Position numbers and translations under genes: made by a program. Positions 8,831 to 16,492 of a stretch of DNA of 64,000 bases are shown one piece after another. Below the pieces are notes generated by a model that saw only the letters and a list, made by a program, of their open reading frames with translations, was not told the origin of the DNA and did no database searches. Each line of letters begins with the position of its first letter. Position 1 is the stretch's first letter. Source of the stretch: Saccharopolyspora dendranthemae (GTDB lineage Bacteria; Actinomycetota; Actinomycetes; Mycobacteriales; Pseudonocardiaceae); NCBI RefSeq assembly GCF_007829955.1, contig NZ_VIWX01000002.1, forward strand, positions 744,001 to 808,000. Reading direction: 5' to 3'.

Positions 8831-9646
8831 ATGTTCTGGGTGGCGTGGCGGCAGCAGTGGGTTCAACTGCTGGTCCTGGCATCCCTGCTGGTGGTGGGGG
8901 CGATCGCGATGGTGCTGCTGCGCCTCGACGCCGAAGCGGCGATCGTCGAGCGCGGAATCGCGCATTGCCTGGTCGACAAGTGGTTCGTCGAACCCGGTTG
9001 CCGGCAGTCGGTTCAGGACTTCCAGGAAGTGCACTACGACCGGATCAAGTACGCCGAGCTGGTGCTGAGCTCGATGCCCCTGCTGCTCGGCGTCTTCTGC
9101 GCCGCGCCGCTGCTGGCGCGCGAGCTGGAGAGCGGCACGCACGTGCTGGCGCTGAGCCAGTCGGTCGGCCGGATGCGGTGGCTGGCCGTCAAGCTCGCGG
9201 TCGCGCTGGTCCCCGCCGTCGCGGTGCTCGCCGGGTTGAGCGCGGTGCTGCAGCAGTGGCTCGCCTCCGTCGGCTGGCTCGGGCCCGCCAAGGAAGGCCT
9301 CTACGCCGCGCTGAACTTCGACAACAACGGCGTTCTCCCGGTCGTCTACACCGTTTTCGCGTACCTGCTGGGGGTGTGGGCGGGAGTCGCCACGCGGCGC
9401 ACCGTGCCGGCGATGCTGATCGCCGGAGCCGGCTACGTCGTCTTGCGCTTCGCCGGGGTGGTGCTGCTGCGCCGGCAGCTCGCGACCGGGCTGGGTGGCG
9501 AGGAGGGCCATTCGTACACGACGTTGCTCGCGCCCGAGCACTTCTGGTCCATGCAGTCGGTCGAGGCGGTCGTGTTCGTCGTGGTCGCCGGAGCTCTCCT
9601 GGCGGACGCGGTTCGGCGGCTCCGCGGCAACGCGATGATGCGCTAG
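8831..9646 (+). CDS. ABC transporter permease
   Basis: 271 aa integral membrane protein with about six hydrophobic stretches: one near the N-terminus (LLVLASLLVVGAIAMVLL), one near residue 80, a pair around residues 115-140, and two near the C-terminus. A conserved ELESGTHVLALSQSVGR turn, typical of ABC-2 type permeases encoded with YtrA regulators, lies in the middle. ATG 8831 is preferred because GAGAGGG precedes it and the hydrophobic N-terminus starts here. It is the first gene of a three-gene operon with a GntR repressor and an ATP-binding protein. The cargo is unknown. Confidence 0.8.
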   Translation: MFWVAWRQQWVQLLVLASLLVVGAIAMVLLRLDAEAAIVERGIAHCLVDKWFVEPGCRQSVQDFQEVHYDRIKYAELVLSSMPLLLGVFCAAPLLARELESGTHVLALSQSVGRMRWLAVKLAVALVPAVAVLAGLSAVLQQWLASVGWLGPAKEGLYAALNFDNNGVLPVVYTVFAYLLGVWAGVATRRTVPAMLIAGAGYVVLRFAGVVLLRRQLATGLGGEEGHSYTTLLAPEHFWSMQSVEAVVFVVVAGALLADAVRRLRGNAMMR

Positions 9647-9660
9647 GGGAGGGTCGTGAC

Positions 9661-10065
9661 GTGATCGAGTTCCGGATCGACCGCCGCTCGGGTGTCGCCA
9701 CCTACGTGCAGATCGTCCAGCAGACCAAGCAGGCCCTGCGGCTGGGCCTGCTGTCCGAGGGCGATCGGTTGCCGACCGCGCGGGAAGTCGTCGAAGCCAC
9801 CGCGATCAACCCCAACACGGTCCTCAAGGCCTACCGCGAGCTGGAGCGGGAAGGGCTGGTGGAGGGCAAGCGCGGCCAGGGCACGTTCGTGCGCAAGTCG
9901 CTGGCCAACAGTCAGACCACCAGCGATTCACCGCTGAGGCTGGAGCTCTCGGCGTGGATGGACCGGGCGATCGAGGCCGGCCTCGGGGCCGATGACGTCG
10001 ACGCCCTCCTCAACGACGTCCGCAACGCGAAGTTTCCGCACACCGACTCCCCGGGGCAGGGATGA
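9661..10065 (+). CDS. GntR family regulator, YtrA-like
   Basis: 134 aa, made of a winged helix (YVQIVQQTKQALRLGLL, then LPTAREV and NPNTVLKAYRELEREGLVEGKRGQGTFV) with only a short tail of about 45 residues. That size and the position inside an ABC operon are the marks of the YtrA subfamily. It probably represses its own operon. The stop overlaps the ATPase start (ATGA), so translation is likely coupled. Confidence 0.88.
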   Translation: MIEFRIDRRSGVATYVQIVQQTKQALRLGLLSEGDRLPTAREVVEATAINPNTVLKAYRELEREGLVEGKRGQGTFVRKSLANSQTTSDSPLRLELSAWMDRAIEAGLGADDVDALLNDVRNAKFPHTDSPGQG

Positions 10066-10934
10066 TGACCACGCAGATCCAGACGACCGCGTTGAGCGTG
10101 AACGGACTGACCAAGACCTATCGGACCGGTCGGGCTCTCGACGACGCCTCCTTCTCGCTCCCGCAGGGCGCCATCGCGGCGCTCGTCGGAGCCAACGGTT
10201 CGGGCAAGTCCACACTGCTGTCGCTGCTCGCCGGCCTGCTCGCACCGGATGCCGGGACGGTGTCGGTCTTCGGCGACGACCTCGGCGCGGGTACCCACAC
10301 CCACCCGCGTGTGGCGTTCCTGGCGCAGCGGCGCCCTCTCTACGCCGACATGACGGTGCGGGACAACCTGCGCATCGTCGGAGCGCTCAACGACCGCTGG
10401 AACGACGATCGGGCACGCGAGGTCCTCGACAAGGGGCGCATCCGGCTCGACGCCAAGGTGCGGACCCTCTCGGAGGGACAGCGGGCCCTGGTCGGCGCCG
10501 CGCTGGCGCTCTCGCGCGAACCCGACCTGCTGCTGCTCGACGAGCCCCTGGCCGGCCTCGACCCGCTCGCCCGCGAGGACCTGCTGCGGATCCTGATGGC
10601 CGACGTCGCCGACCGCGGCACGACGCTGCTGATGTCCGCGCACGTGCTCAGCGACCTCGAAGCCATCTGCGATCACCTGGTCCTGCTGGAGGACGGCTGC
10701 GTGCGGCTGTGCGGGGGGATCGACGACCTCCTCGCCGACCACCAGTTCCTAGTCGGGGCCAACGACGTGACCGGCCCGGTGCCCGCGGAGGCGGTCGTCG
10801 ACGAACGCCGGACCGATCGTCAGGCCACGCTGCTGGTCAGGGGAGAGACCGACGCCGCGGGTTGGGACGTCGAGCGCCCGAGCTTGGAAGCCTTGGTGAT
10901 CGGCTACCTGCGCGCGGGTCGCGAACGCTCCTGA
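10062..10934 (+). CDS. ABC transporter ATP-binding protein
   Basis: 290 aa. Walker A is GANGSGKST at residues 43-51, the Q-loop is FLAQRR, the signature is LSEGQRA, a variant of LSGGQ, Walker B is LLLLDEPLAGLDP, and the switch His is in SAHVLSD. The remaining 70 residues form an accessory domain. It is the energy subunit of the exporter whose permease is at 8831. The first ATG overlaps the GntR stop. Confidence 0.9.
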   Translation: MMTTQIQTTALSVNGLTKTYRTGRALDDASFSLPQGAIAALVGANGSGKSTLLSLLAGLLAPDAGTVSVFGDDLGAGTHTHPRVAFLAQRRPLYADMTVRDNLRIVGALNDRWNDDRAREVLDKGRIRLDAKVRTLSEGQRALVGAALALSREPDLLLLDEPLAGLDPLAREDLLRILMADVADRGTTLLMSAHVLSDLEAICDHLVLLEDGCVRLCGGIDDLLADHQFLVGANDVTGPVPAEAVVDERRTDRQATLLVRGETDAAGWDVERPSLEALVIGYLRAGRERS

Positions 10935-10972
10935 GACAGCGATGAGATGGCGGTGCGGGAAGGCGGTGGAGT

Positions 10973-10991
10973 AAGTTAGGCTGACCTAACT
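10973..10991 (+). promoter_or_regulatory. IdeR/DtxR-type iron box
   Basis: AAGTTAGGCTGACCTAACT is a palindrome of the TTAGG-N4-CCTAA form, matching the actinobacterial iron-repressor consensus. It ends 25 bases before the start of the siderophore-interacting protein gene, as expected for an iron-repressed promoter. Confidence 0.85.
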
Positions 10992-11016
10992 ACCTGTGAA
11001 CGTGTTGAGGAGTTCG

Positions 11017-11820
11017 ATGGCGACCTACCTGACCGTGACCGATGCGGAGATGGTGACTCCCCGGGTGCGGCGCCTGTGGTTCCGGAGTGACGACCTGTCG
11101 GCCTTCGCCGAGAGCGTGCACACCGACCGCTACGTGAAGCTGGTGTTCCCCAAGGCGGGCGTGCACTACCCGGAACCGCTGGACGTCAAGGCGATGCGCG
11201 GCAGCTTCCCGGCTGAGGACATGCCCACCGTGCGCACGTTCACGGCGCTGTTCCCGGACGTCGAGCGCGGCACCATGGCGATCGACTTCGTCATGCACGG
11301 CGACCGGGGGGTCGCCGGCCCGTGGGCCGCGAACGCCGCGCCGGGAGACCGGCTGATCGTCAACGGTCCCGGCGGTGCGTACCGGCCTGATCCGGAGGCC
11401 GACTGGCACCTGCTCGCCGGGGACGAGTCGGCGCTGCCCGCGATCTCCGCGGCGCTGGCCGCGATGCCCGCCGACGCCGTGGTGCGCGTGGCCATGCTCT
11501 TCGACTCCCCGGCCGAGGCTCCGGAGCTGACGCTGCCCGCGGGCGGCGAGGCCACCTTCGCCTACCGGTCGGAGGTCGGCGAGGACGGTGCCCTGGAGAA
11601 GGTGGTGCGCGAGCTGGAGTGGCTCCCGGGCCGCGTGCACGCGTTCGTCCACGGCGAGGCCCAGGAGGTCATGCGCCGGATCCGCCCGTACCTGTTCCGC
11701 GAGTGCGGAGTGGCGCGCGACCAGGTGTCGGTCTCCGGCTACTGGCGGCACGGCCGCACCGAGGAGTCCTTCCGCGAGTGGAAGGCCGAGTTCGCCAAGG
11801 CCGAGGCCGCAACTCGCTGA
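11017..11820 (+). CDS. siderophore-interacting protein (FAD-dependent ferric reductase)
   Basis: 267 aa, the usual size. It has the N-terminal FAD-binding barrel (RTFTALFPD is the flavin-binding region, followed by DFVMHGDRGVAGPWA) and the C-terminal NADPH domain (LLAGDESALPAI, then VHAFVHGEAQEV and SGYWRHGRTEE). These cytoplasmic proteins reduce imported ferric siderophores to release iron. ATG 11017 has TTGAGGAG upstream; an earlier GTG at 10996 would sit too close to the iron box. The iron box at 10973 shows iron control. No siderophore synthesis genes are beside it. Confidence 0.92.
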   Translation: MATYLTVTDAEMVTPRVRRLWFRSDDLSAFAESVHTDRYVKLVFPKAGVHYPEPLDVKAMRGSFPAEDMPTVRTFTALFPDVERGTMAIDFVMHGDRGVAGPWAANAAPGDRLIVNGPGGAYRPDPEADWHLLAGDESALPAISAALAAMPADAVVRVAMLFDSPAEAPELTLPAGGEATFAYRSEVGEDGALEKVVRELEWLPGRVHAFVHGEAQEVMRRIRPYLFRECGVARDQVSVSGYWRHGRTEESFREWKAEFAKAEAATR

Positions 11821-11832
11821 GACGGGTTGCCG

Positions 11833-12321
11833 TCACGCGGCGTTGGCGCTGCGCAGCGTCCGCATCGCCTCGGCGAGCCGCTGCGACTGCTGCTCGCCGA
11901 GCGGCTCCAGGATGCGGCTGCGCAGGATCTCGGCGCAGACCGCGCGAGCCTTCGCGGCGACCTCCAGTCCGTGCTCGGTGAGCACCGCGTAGACGACGCG
12001 GCGGTCTTCGGCGGAGGGTTCCCTGCGGATGAGGTCGGCCTTGGCCAGCCGGTCCGCGACCTTGGTGAACCCGCCGCTGCTGAGCGCGGCCTCCACGGCC
12101 AGCCGGGTCATCGGCAGCCGGTGACCGGGGGAGCGCAGGAGCCTGATCAGGATGTCGAACGAGCCGGGGGCCAGCTCCACGTGCTTGCTGATCTCGCTCA
12201 TCAGCAGGTTGTGGGTGCTGTGGTAGCCCTCGATGACCAGACCCCACCAGGTCACGGTCTCGTCATCGTCGGGCAGGTTCCCCTCGCGGGGCACGGTGTC
12301 GGTTCCCTTCTCAGGACTCAT
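11833..12321 (-). CDS. MarR family transcriptional regulator
   Basis: 162 aa with a central winged helix: SFDILIRLLRSPGHRLPMTRLAVEAALSSGGFTKVADRL-like segments, then the wing REPSAEDRRVVYAVLTEHG. ATG 12321 has GGGAGA upstream; the longer frame is not needed. It faces the nucleoside transporter across about 300 bases and converges on the siderophore-interacting gene with only 12 bases between stops. The ligand is unknown. Confidence 0.85.
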   Translation of the reverse strand: MSPEKGTDTVPREGNLPDDDETVTWWGLVIEGYHSTHNLLMSEISKHVELAPGSFDILIRLLRSPGHRLPMTRLAVEAALSSGGFTKVADRLAKADLIRREPSAEDRRVVYAVLTEHGLEVAAKARAVCAEILRSRILEPLGEQQSQRLAEAMRTLRSANAA

Positions 12322-12365
12322 CGGGTCTCCCGTTCTCGCCGACGTGGTGACGGCTCCGGCCCACA

Positions 12366-12392
12366 ATCTTACACGCAATCATCTTGTGCGAG
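12366..12392. promoter_or_regulatory. repeated motif in the marR promoter
   Basis: ATCTTACACGCA and ATCTTGTGCGAG repeat with a 15-base period about 45-70 bases upstream of marR. TAAGAT on the minus strand could be its -10 box. This is a candidate autoregulatory operator. Confidence 0.35.
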
Positions 12393-12628
12393 AGATATTC
12401 ATCCGGTGGCCTTCCCGAGGCCGCGCCCGGGGCCCCGAGCGCCGCCGGTTCGCTCTCCAGGGGCGGGGCGGTGTGCACTGTGGAGTGATCACCGCGCTCT
12501 GACCTGCCGTTAGCGGCGTCACAAACTCGCCACCCGGGTGCGTGCGGAGTGATCTGCGTGCGAGCATCCTCCGAACCCAACATCGCGTCGCGCCCGGCAG
12601 CGGCGGTTCGAGGAAAGGCTGATTCCTG

Positions 12629-13903
12629 GTGCAGGTCTTGTGGGGCATCGGCGGCATGATCGTCGTACTGCTGCTGGCGTTCGCGATGTCGACCAACCGG
12701 CGCGCGATCAACCTCCGCACCGTGCTCGGCGCGCTGGCCATCCAGCTCGTCTTCGCGGTCGTGGTGCTTCGCTGGCCGCTCGGCCAGCAGGCGCTGACGG
12801 CGCTGGCCGCCGGCGTCACCAAGGTCATCGAGTCGTCCAAGGAGGGCATCGACTTCCTGGTGGGGCCGATCATGCCCTCCGAAGGCACGGTCGTGGCGTT
12901 CCAGGTCCTGCCGATCATCATCTTCGTGTCGTCGCTGACCGCGGTGCTCTACCACCTGCACGTCCTGCAGTGGGTGGTGCGCATCATCGGTGGCGCGCTG
13001 CAGAAGGCCCTGGGCACCACGCGAGCGGAATCGCTCAACGCCACCGGCAACATCTTCCTGGGGCAGACCGAAGCGCCGCTGCTGGTGCGCCCCTACCTGT
13101 CGAGCATGAGCCGCTCCGAGTTCTTCGCGGTCATGGTCGGCGGCCTGGCCACCGTGGCGGGCACCGTGATGGTCGGCTACGCGATGCTCGGCGCGAAGCT
13201 GGAGAACCTGATCGCCGCGAGCTTCATGGCCGCTCCCGCCGGTCTGCTGATGGCCAAGCTGATCATGCCCGCGACCGCCGACGAGCCGGGTTCCGACGCC
13301 GGCTCCGCGGCCGAGGACGACAAGGCGGCCGAGGAGGAAGCGACCCAGAAGGTGGCGCCGGGAACGGCGGCACCCGCGCTGGACGAGAAGCCGCGCAACG
13401 TCATCGACGCGGCCGCCACCGGGGCATCCGACGGTCTGAAGCTGGCGCTCAACGTCGGCGCCATGCTCTTCGCGTTCGTCTCGCTGATCGCGCTGCTGAA
13501 CCTCATCGTCGGCGCGCTCGGCGGCCTCGTCGGCCTGCCGGACCTGACCCTGCAGCAGATCCTCGGCTACGTCTTCTCGCCGCTGATGTGGGTGATCGGC
13601 GTGCCGTGGCACGAGGCGGTCGCCGCGGGCGGCTTCGTCGGCGAGAAGCTGGTGATCAACGAGTTCGTGGCGTTCACCGACTTCGGCCCCCAGGCGGGCA
13701 GCTTCAGCGAGAAGACCACCACGATCGTCACCTTCGCGCTGACCGGTTTCGCCAACCTCGGTTCGCTGGCGATCCTGCTGGGCGGGCTCGGCGGCTTGGT
13801 GCCCAGCCGGCGCGGCTGGATCGCCAAGGACGGCATCCGCGCGGTGCTGGCTGCCACCCTGGCCAACCTCCTGAGCGCGACCATCGCGGGCATGTTCGTC
13901 TGA
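12629..13903 (+). CDS. concentrative nucleoside transporter (CNT/NupC family)
   Basis: 424 aa membrane protein. It has the CNT pattern: an N-terminal pair of helices, the gate domain around VVAFQVLPIIIFVSSL, the signature NATGNIFLGQTEAPLLV, and the C-terminal domain with GVPWHEA, LVINEFVAF and LTGFANLGSLAI. These proteins import nucleosides with protons or sodium. A charged insertion of about 40 residues (rich in E, D and A) separates the two halves. GTG 12629 follows AGGAAAGG. Two hairpins follow the stop codon. Confidence 0.92.
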   Translation: MQVLWGIGGMIVVLLLAFAMSTNRRAINLRTVLGALAIQLVFAVVVLRWPLGQQALTALAAGVTKVIESSKEGIDFLVGPIMPSEGTVVAFQVLPIIIFVSSLTAVLYHLHVLQWVVRIIGGALQKALGTTRAESLNATGNIFLGQTEAPLLVRPYLSSMSRSEFFAVMVGGLATVAGTVMVGYAMLGAKLENLIAASFMAAPAGLLMAKLIMPATADEPGSDAGSAAEDDKAAEEEATQKVAPGTAAPALDEKPRNVIDAAATGASDGLKLALNVGAMLFAFVSLIALLNLIVGALGGLVGLPDLTLQQILGYVFSPLMWVIGVPWHEAVAAGGFVGEKLVINEFVAFTDFGPQAGSFSEKTTTIVTFALTGFANLGSLAILLGGLGGLVPSRRGWIAKDGIRAVLAATLANLLSATIAGMFV

Positions 13904-13909
13904 TCCCGC

Positions 13910-13932
13910 AAGGGCTGCGGTGCGCAGCCCTT
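13910..13932 (+). terminator. terminator hairpin after the CNT gene
   Basis: A perfect 10-base stem (AAGGGCTGCG / CGCAGCCCTT) with a 3-base loop begins 6 bases after the CNT stop. Confidence 0.75.
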
Positions 13933-13962
13933 CGATTTCGGTGCGGGACGTCCCGTGCGGCC

Positions 13963-14000
13963 ACGGCCACGATCGCCATCCCGGTGGCGATCGTGGCCGT
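13963..14000. terminator. second, longer hairpin
   Basis: A perfect 16-base stem (ACGGCCACGATCGCCA and its complement) with a 6-base loop. It may be a back-up terminator that insulates the acyl-CoA ligase promoter. Confidence 0.6.
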
Positions 14001-14046
14001 AGTCGTTGTTCGGGGTGTGGTGGCGGGCGAGATCGGCTCGTGCCTG

Positions 14047-14064
14047 ACCAAGCGATTGTTTGGT
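14047..14064 (+). promoter_or_regulatory. candidate TetR-type operator before the acyl-CoA ligase
   Basis: ACCAAGCGATTGTTTGGT is an 18-base imperfect palindrome. It touches a plausible extended -10 (TGGTACGGT) about 40 bases before the ligase start. The form resembles operators of acyl-CoA-responsive TetR regulators. Confidence 0.5.
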
Positions 14065-14104
14065 ACGGTGCCTCTGCTGTCCGAGGTGGGGCGCGGGAGG
14101 CGCG

Positions 14105-15631
14105 ATGCTGATCAGCGACGTGGTGGGTCTGGCCGCGGGGCGCGAGCCCGAAGCGCCCGCCTTGGTCTTCGGGGGCGCGACCTGGACGTTCGGTCAAGTG
14201 CACGCCGAGGTCTGCCAACTCGCCCACGGGCTGCGGGAGATCGCGCGCGCTGGTGACCGGATCGCGGTGCTCACCGAGAACAGCCACGAGTACGTCCTGA
14301 GCTACTACGCGGTCCCGCTCGCCGGGATGGTGCTGCTCCCGCTGAACTACCGGCTCACGCCCCGCGAGATCGCCGACCTGCTCACCGATGCGGCGCCGAC
14401 GGTGCTGATCACCGAGGCGAAGTACCTCGACACCGCGCGGCACGCCGCGGACACCGTTCCGTCGGTCCGCACGGTCATCACCATCGATGACGTCGCGGGC
14501 ACCACGCCGTTCCGCGAGGTGGTCGAGGGCCGGCCGGAGACCGAACCCGAGCGTCCCGACGAGAACGCGGCGGGCTGGCTGATCTACACCTCCGGCACCA
14601 CCGGCCGGGCGAAGGGCGCCGTTCTCACCCACCGCAACGTGGTCGCCGGTGCGCTCAACGCGGCGCTGAGCTGGCCGCGCGCGGTGGAGGACCGCCCGGT
14701 CTCGCTGATCCCGTGGCCGCTGTGCCACATCGCCGGGTACAACGTGCTCGTCGCCCACCTGGCGGCCGAGACCGTGGTGCTGCTGCGCCGCTACAGCGCG
14801 GAGCGCTTCTTGGAAGCCGTGCAGCACCACGGCGTCACCACCACCACGGTCGCGCCGACGATGCTGGCGATGCTGCTGCGGCATCCCGCGCTCGACTCGT
14901 GCGACACCTCCTCGATCACCCGCATCGGGTACGGCTCGGCGCCGATGCCGGTGGAAACCCTGCGCGAGGCCATGACGCGGTTCCCCAACGCCGGGTTCCG
15001 CGCCGGGTTCGGCATGACCGAGCTCGCCGGGAACGCCCTCGCGCACGGTCCCGACGGGCATCGCGAGGCGGCGGCCGGGCGCCCGGAACTGCTGGCGTCG
15101 GCGGGCAAGCCGATGCTGCTGTCCTCCGCGCGCATCGTCGACGACGGCGGAGCTGAGCTCGGCCCGGATCAGGTGGGCGAGCTGGAGATTCGCGGCGACC
15201 AGGTCTTCTCCGAGTACTGGAAGCGTCCGGAGGCGACTGCGGAGGCCTTCCGAGAGGGGTGGTTCCGCACCGGCGACCTCGCCCGGCGGGATGCGGAAGG
15301 CCGGTTCGCGATCGTCGACCGGCGCAAGGACATGATCTTGACCGGCGGCGAGAACGTCTACTCCCGCGAGGTCGAGGACGTCCTGCACCAGCACCCGGCC
15401 GTGGCGGCAGCGGCCGTCGTCGGGACTCCCGACGAGCTGTGGGGAGAGCGCGTCGTCGCCGTCGTCGAACCGGTCGGCGACCGGCATCCCACCGAGGACG
15501 AGATCCGCGAGTTCTGCGCCGATCGCCTAGCGGGCTACAAGTGCCCGAGGCAGCTGCTGGTCGTGGACGAACTGCCGCGCAACACCGCGGGCAAGGTCCT
15601 CAAGCGCGAGATCCGGGAACGGGTTCGCTGA
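14105..15631 (+). CDS. AMP-dependent acyl-CoA ligase (FadD-like)
   Basis: 508 aa. The adenylation motifs are complete: YTSGTTGRAKGA (P-loop), FGMTELAG, WFRTGDLA, the hinge VDRRKDMILTGGENVYSREVED, and the C-terminal catalytic lysine in LPRNTAGKVLKREIRER. The enzyme activates a carboxylic acid as acyl-CoA using ATP. The size and motif set fit medium- or long-chain fatty acid or steroid-acid ligases, but the acyl chain cannot be read. ATG 14105 has GGGAGG upstream. The SDR gene starts 21 bases after its stop, so they form an operon. Confidence 0.9.
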   Translation: MLISDVVGLAAGREPEAPALVFGGATWTFGQVHAEVCQLAHGLREIARAGDRIAVLTENSHEYVLSYYAVPLAGMVLLPLNYRLTPREIADLLTDAAPTVLITEAKYLDTARHAADTVPSVRTVITIDDVAGTTPFREVVEGRPETEPERPDENAAGWLIYTSGTTGRAKGAVLTHRNVVAGALNAALSWPRAVEDRPVSLIPWPLCHIAGYNVLVAHLAAETVVLLRRYSAERFLEAVQHHGVTTTTVAPTMLAMLLRHPALDSCDTSSITRIGYGSAPMPVETLREAMTRFPNAGFRAGFGMTELAGNALAHGPDGHREAAAGRPELLASAGKPMLLSSARIVDDGGAELGPDQVGELEIRGDQVFSEYWKRPEATAEAFREGWFRTGDLARRDAEGRFAIVDRRKDMILTGGENVYSREVEDVLHQHPAVAAAAVVGTPDELWGERVVAVVEPVGDRHPTEDEIREFCADRLAGYKCPRQLLVVDELPRNTAGKVLKREIRERVR

Positions 15632-15652
15632 CCCCAACGAGGAGGAACACCA

Positions 15653-16411
15653 GTGGAGATCAACGGCAAGAGGGCGGTCGTGTTCGGCGGAGCGTCGGGC
15701 ATGGGCCGGGCGAGCGCGGAACTGCTGGCGGCGCAGGGCGCTTCGGTCGCGATCGCCGACCTCGCCGGCTCGGCAGGCAAGGACGTCGCCGAGCAGCTGG
15801 GCGGCACGTTCCACGAGGTCGACGTCACCGACTTCGACGGAGTGGAGCGCGTGCTGGACGCGGCCGTGGCCGAGCTGGGCGGGCTGCACATCACCGTCAC
15901 CACCGCCGGTGGCGGTCTCGCCCAGCGCACGCTCGGCAAGAAGGGCCCGCACGATCTCGACGCGTTCCGCCGAATCCTCGACCTCAACACGGTCGGCACG
16001 TTCAACATCAGCCGGCTGGCGGCGGCGCACATGAACAACAACGAGCCCGAGGACGGAGAGCGCGGGGTCATCATCAACACCTCGTCGATCGCCGCGTTCG
16101 AGGGCCAGATCGGCCAGGTGGCCTACACCGCGGCCAAGTCCGCGATCGCCGGGATGTGCCTGACCATGGCTCGTGACCTCGGCTCGATGGGCATCCGGGT
16201 GCTGGCCATCGCGCCGAGCCTGTTCGAAACCGGCCTGCTGAAGGGCGCACCGGAGGACATGAAGGAGGCGCTGGTCAAGGACGCGGCGTTCCCGCGCCGG
16301 ATGGGGCGTCCGGAGGAGTACGCGAAGCTCGTGCGCGCCATCGTGGACAACCCCATGCTCAACGGCCAGTGCCTGCGCCTGGACGCGGGCCAGCGTTTCG
16401 CTCCGAAGTGA
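15653..16411 (+). CDS. SDR, 3-hydroxyacyl-CoA dehydrogenase type 2-like (second copy)
   Basis: 252 aa. FGGASGMG replaces the usual TGGxxGxG at residues 11-18 (Phe for Thr), and the catalytic set is Ser145, Tyr158 and Lys162. It resembles the SDR at 7194 throughout, including the QRTLGKKG insertion and the LRLDAGQRFAPK ending, so the two are paralogues. It would act on the CoA ester made from the product of the ligase gene upstream. GTG 15653 has GAGGAGGAA upstream. Confidence 0.88.
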   Translation: MEINGKRAVVFGGASGMGRASAELLAAQGASVAIADLAGSAGKDVAEQLGGTFHEVDVTDFDGVERVLDAAVAELGGLHITVTTAGGGLAQRTLGKKGPHDLDAFRRILDLNTVGTFNISRLAAAHMNNNEPEDGERGVIINTSSIAAFEGQIGQVAYTAAKSAIAGMCLTMARDLGSMGIRVLAIAPSLFETGLLKGAPEDMKEALVKDAAFPRRMGRPEEYAKLVRAIVDNPMLNGQCLRLDAGQRFAPK

Positions 16412-16458
16412 GCCTTGGCAGCGTGAGCTGATCGGGTAGCCTGCCCGAGTTGATGAAG

Positions 16459-16473
16459 GTGAAGTCACTTCAC
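16459..16473. promoter_or_regulatory. perfect palindrome upstream of the ceramidase
   Basis: GTGAAGTCACTTCAC: 7-base arms around a single central base, ending 19 bases before the ceramidase start and just ahead of its GGAGGAG ribosome binding site. Its place fits an operator covering the transcription start. The regulator is not known. Confidence 0.6.
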
Positions 16474-16492
16474 ATTCTCGGAGGAGCAGGTC

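Noticed and set aside
12311..15487. 1058-codon minus-strand frame across the CNT and acyl-CoA ligase genes
   Set aside because: Shadow of two well-supported genes; low-complexity His/Arg/Asp composition.
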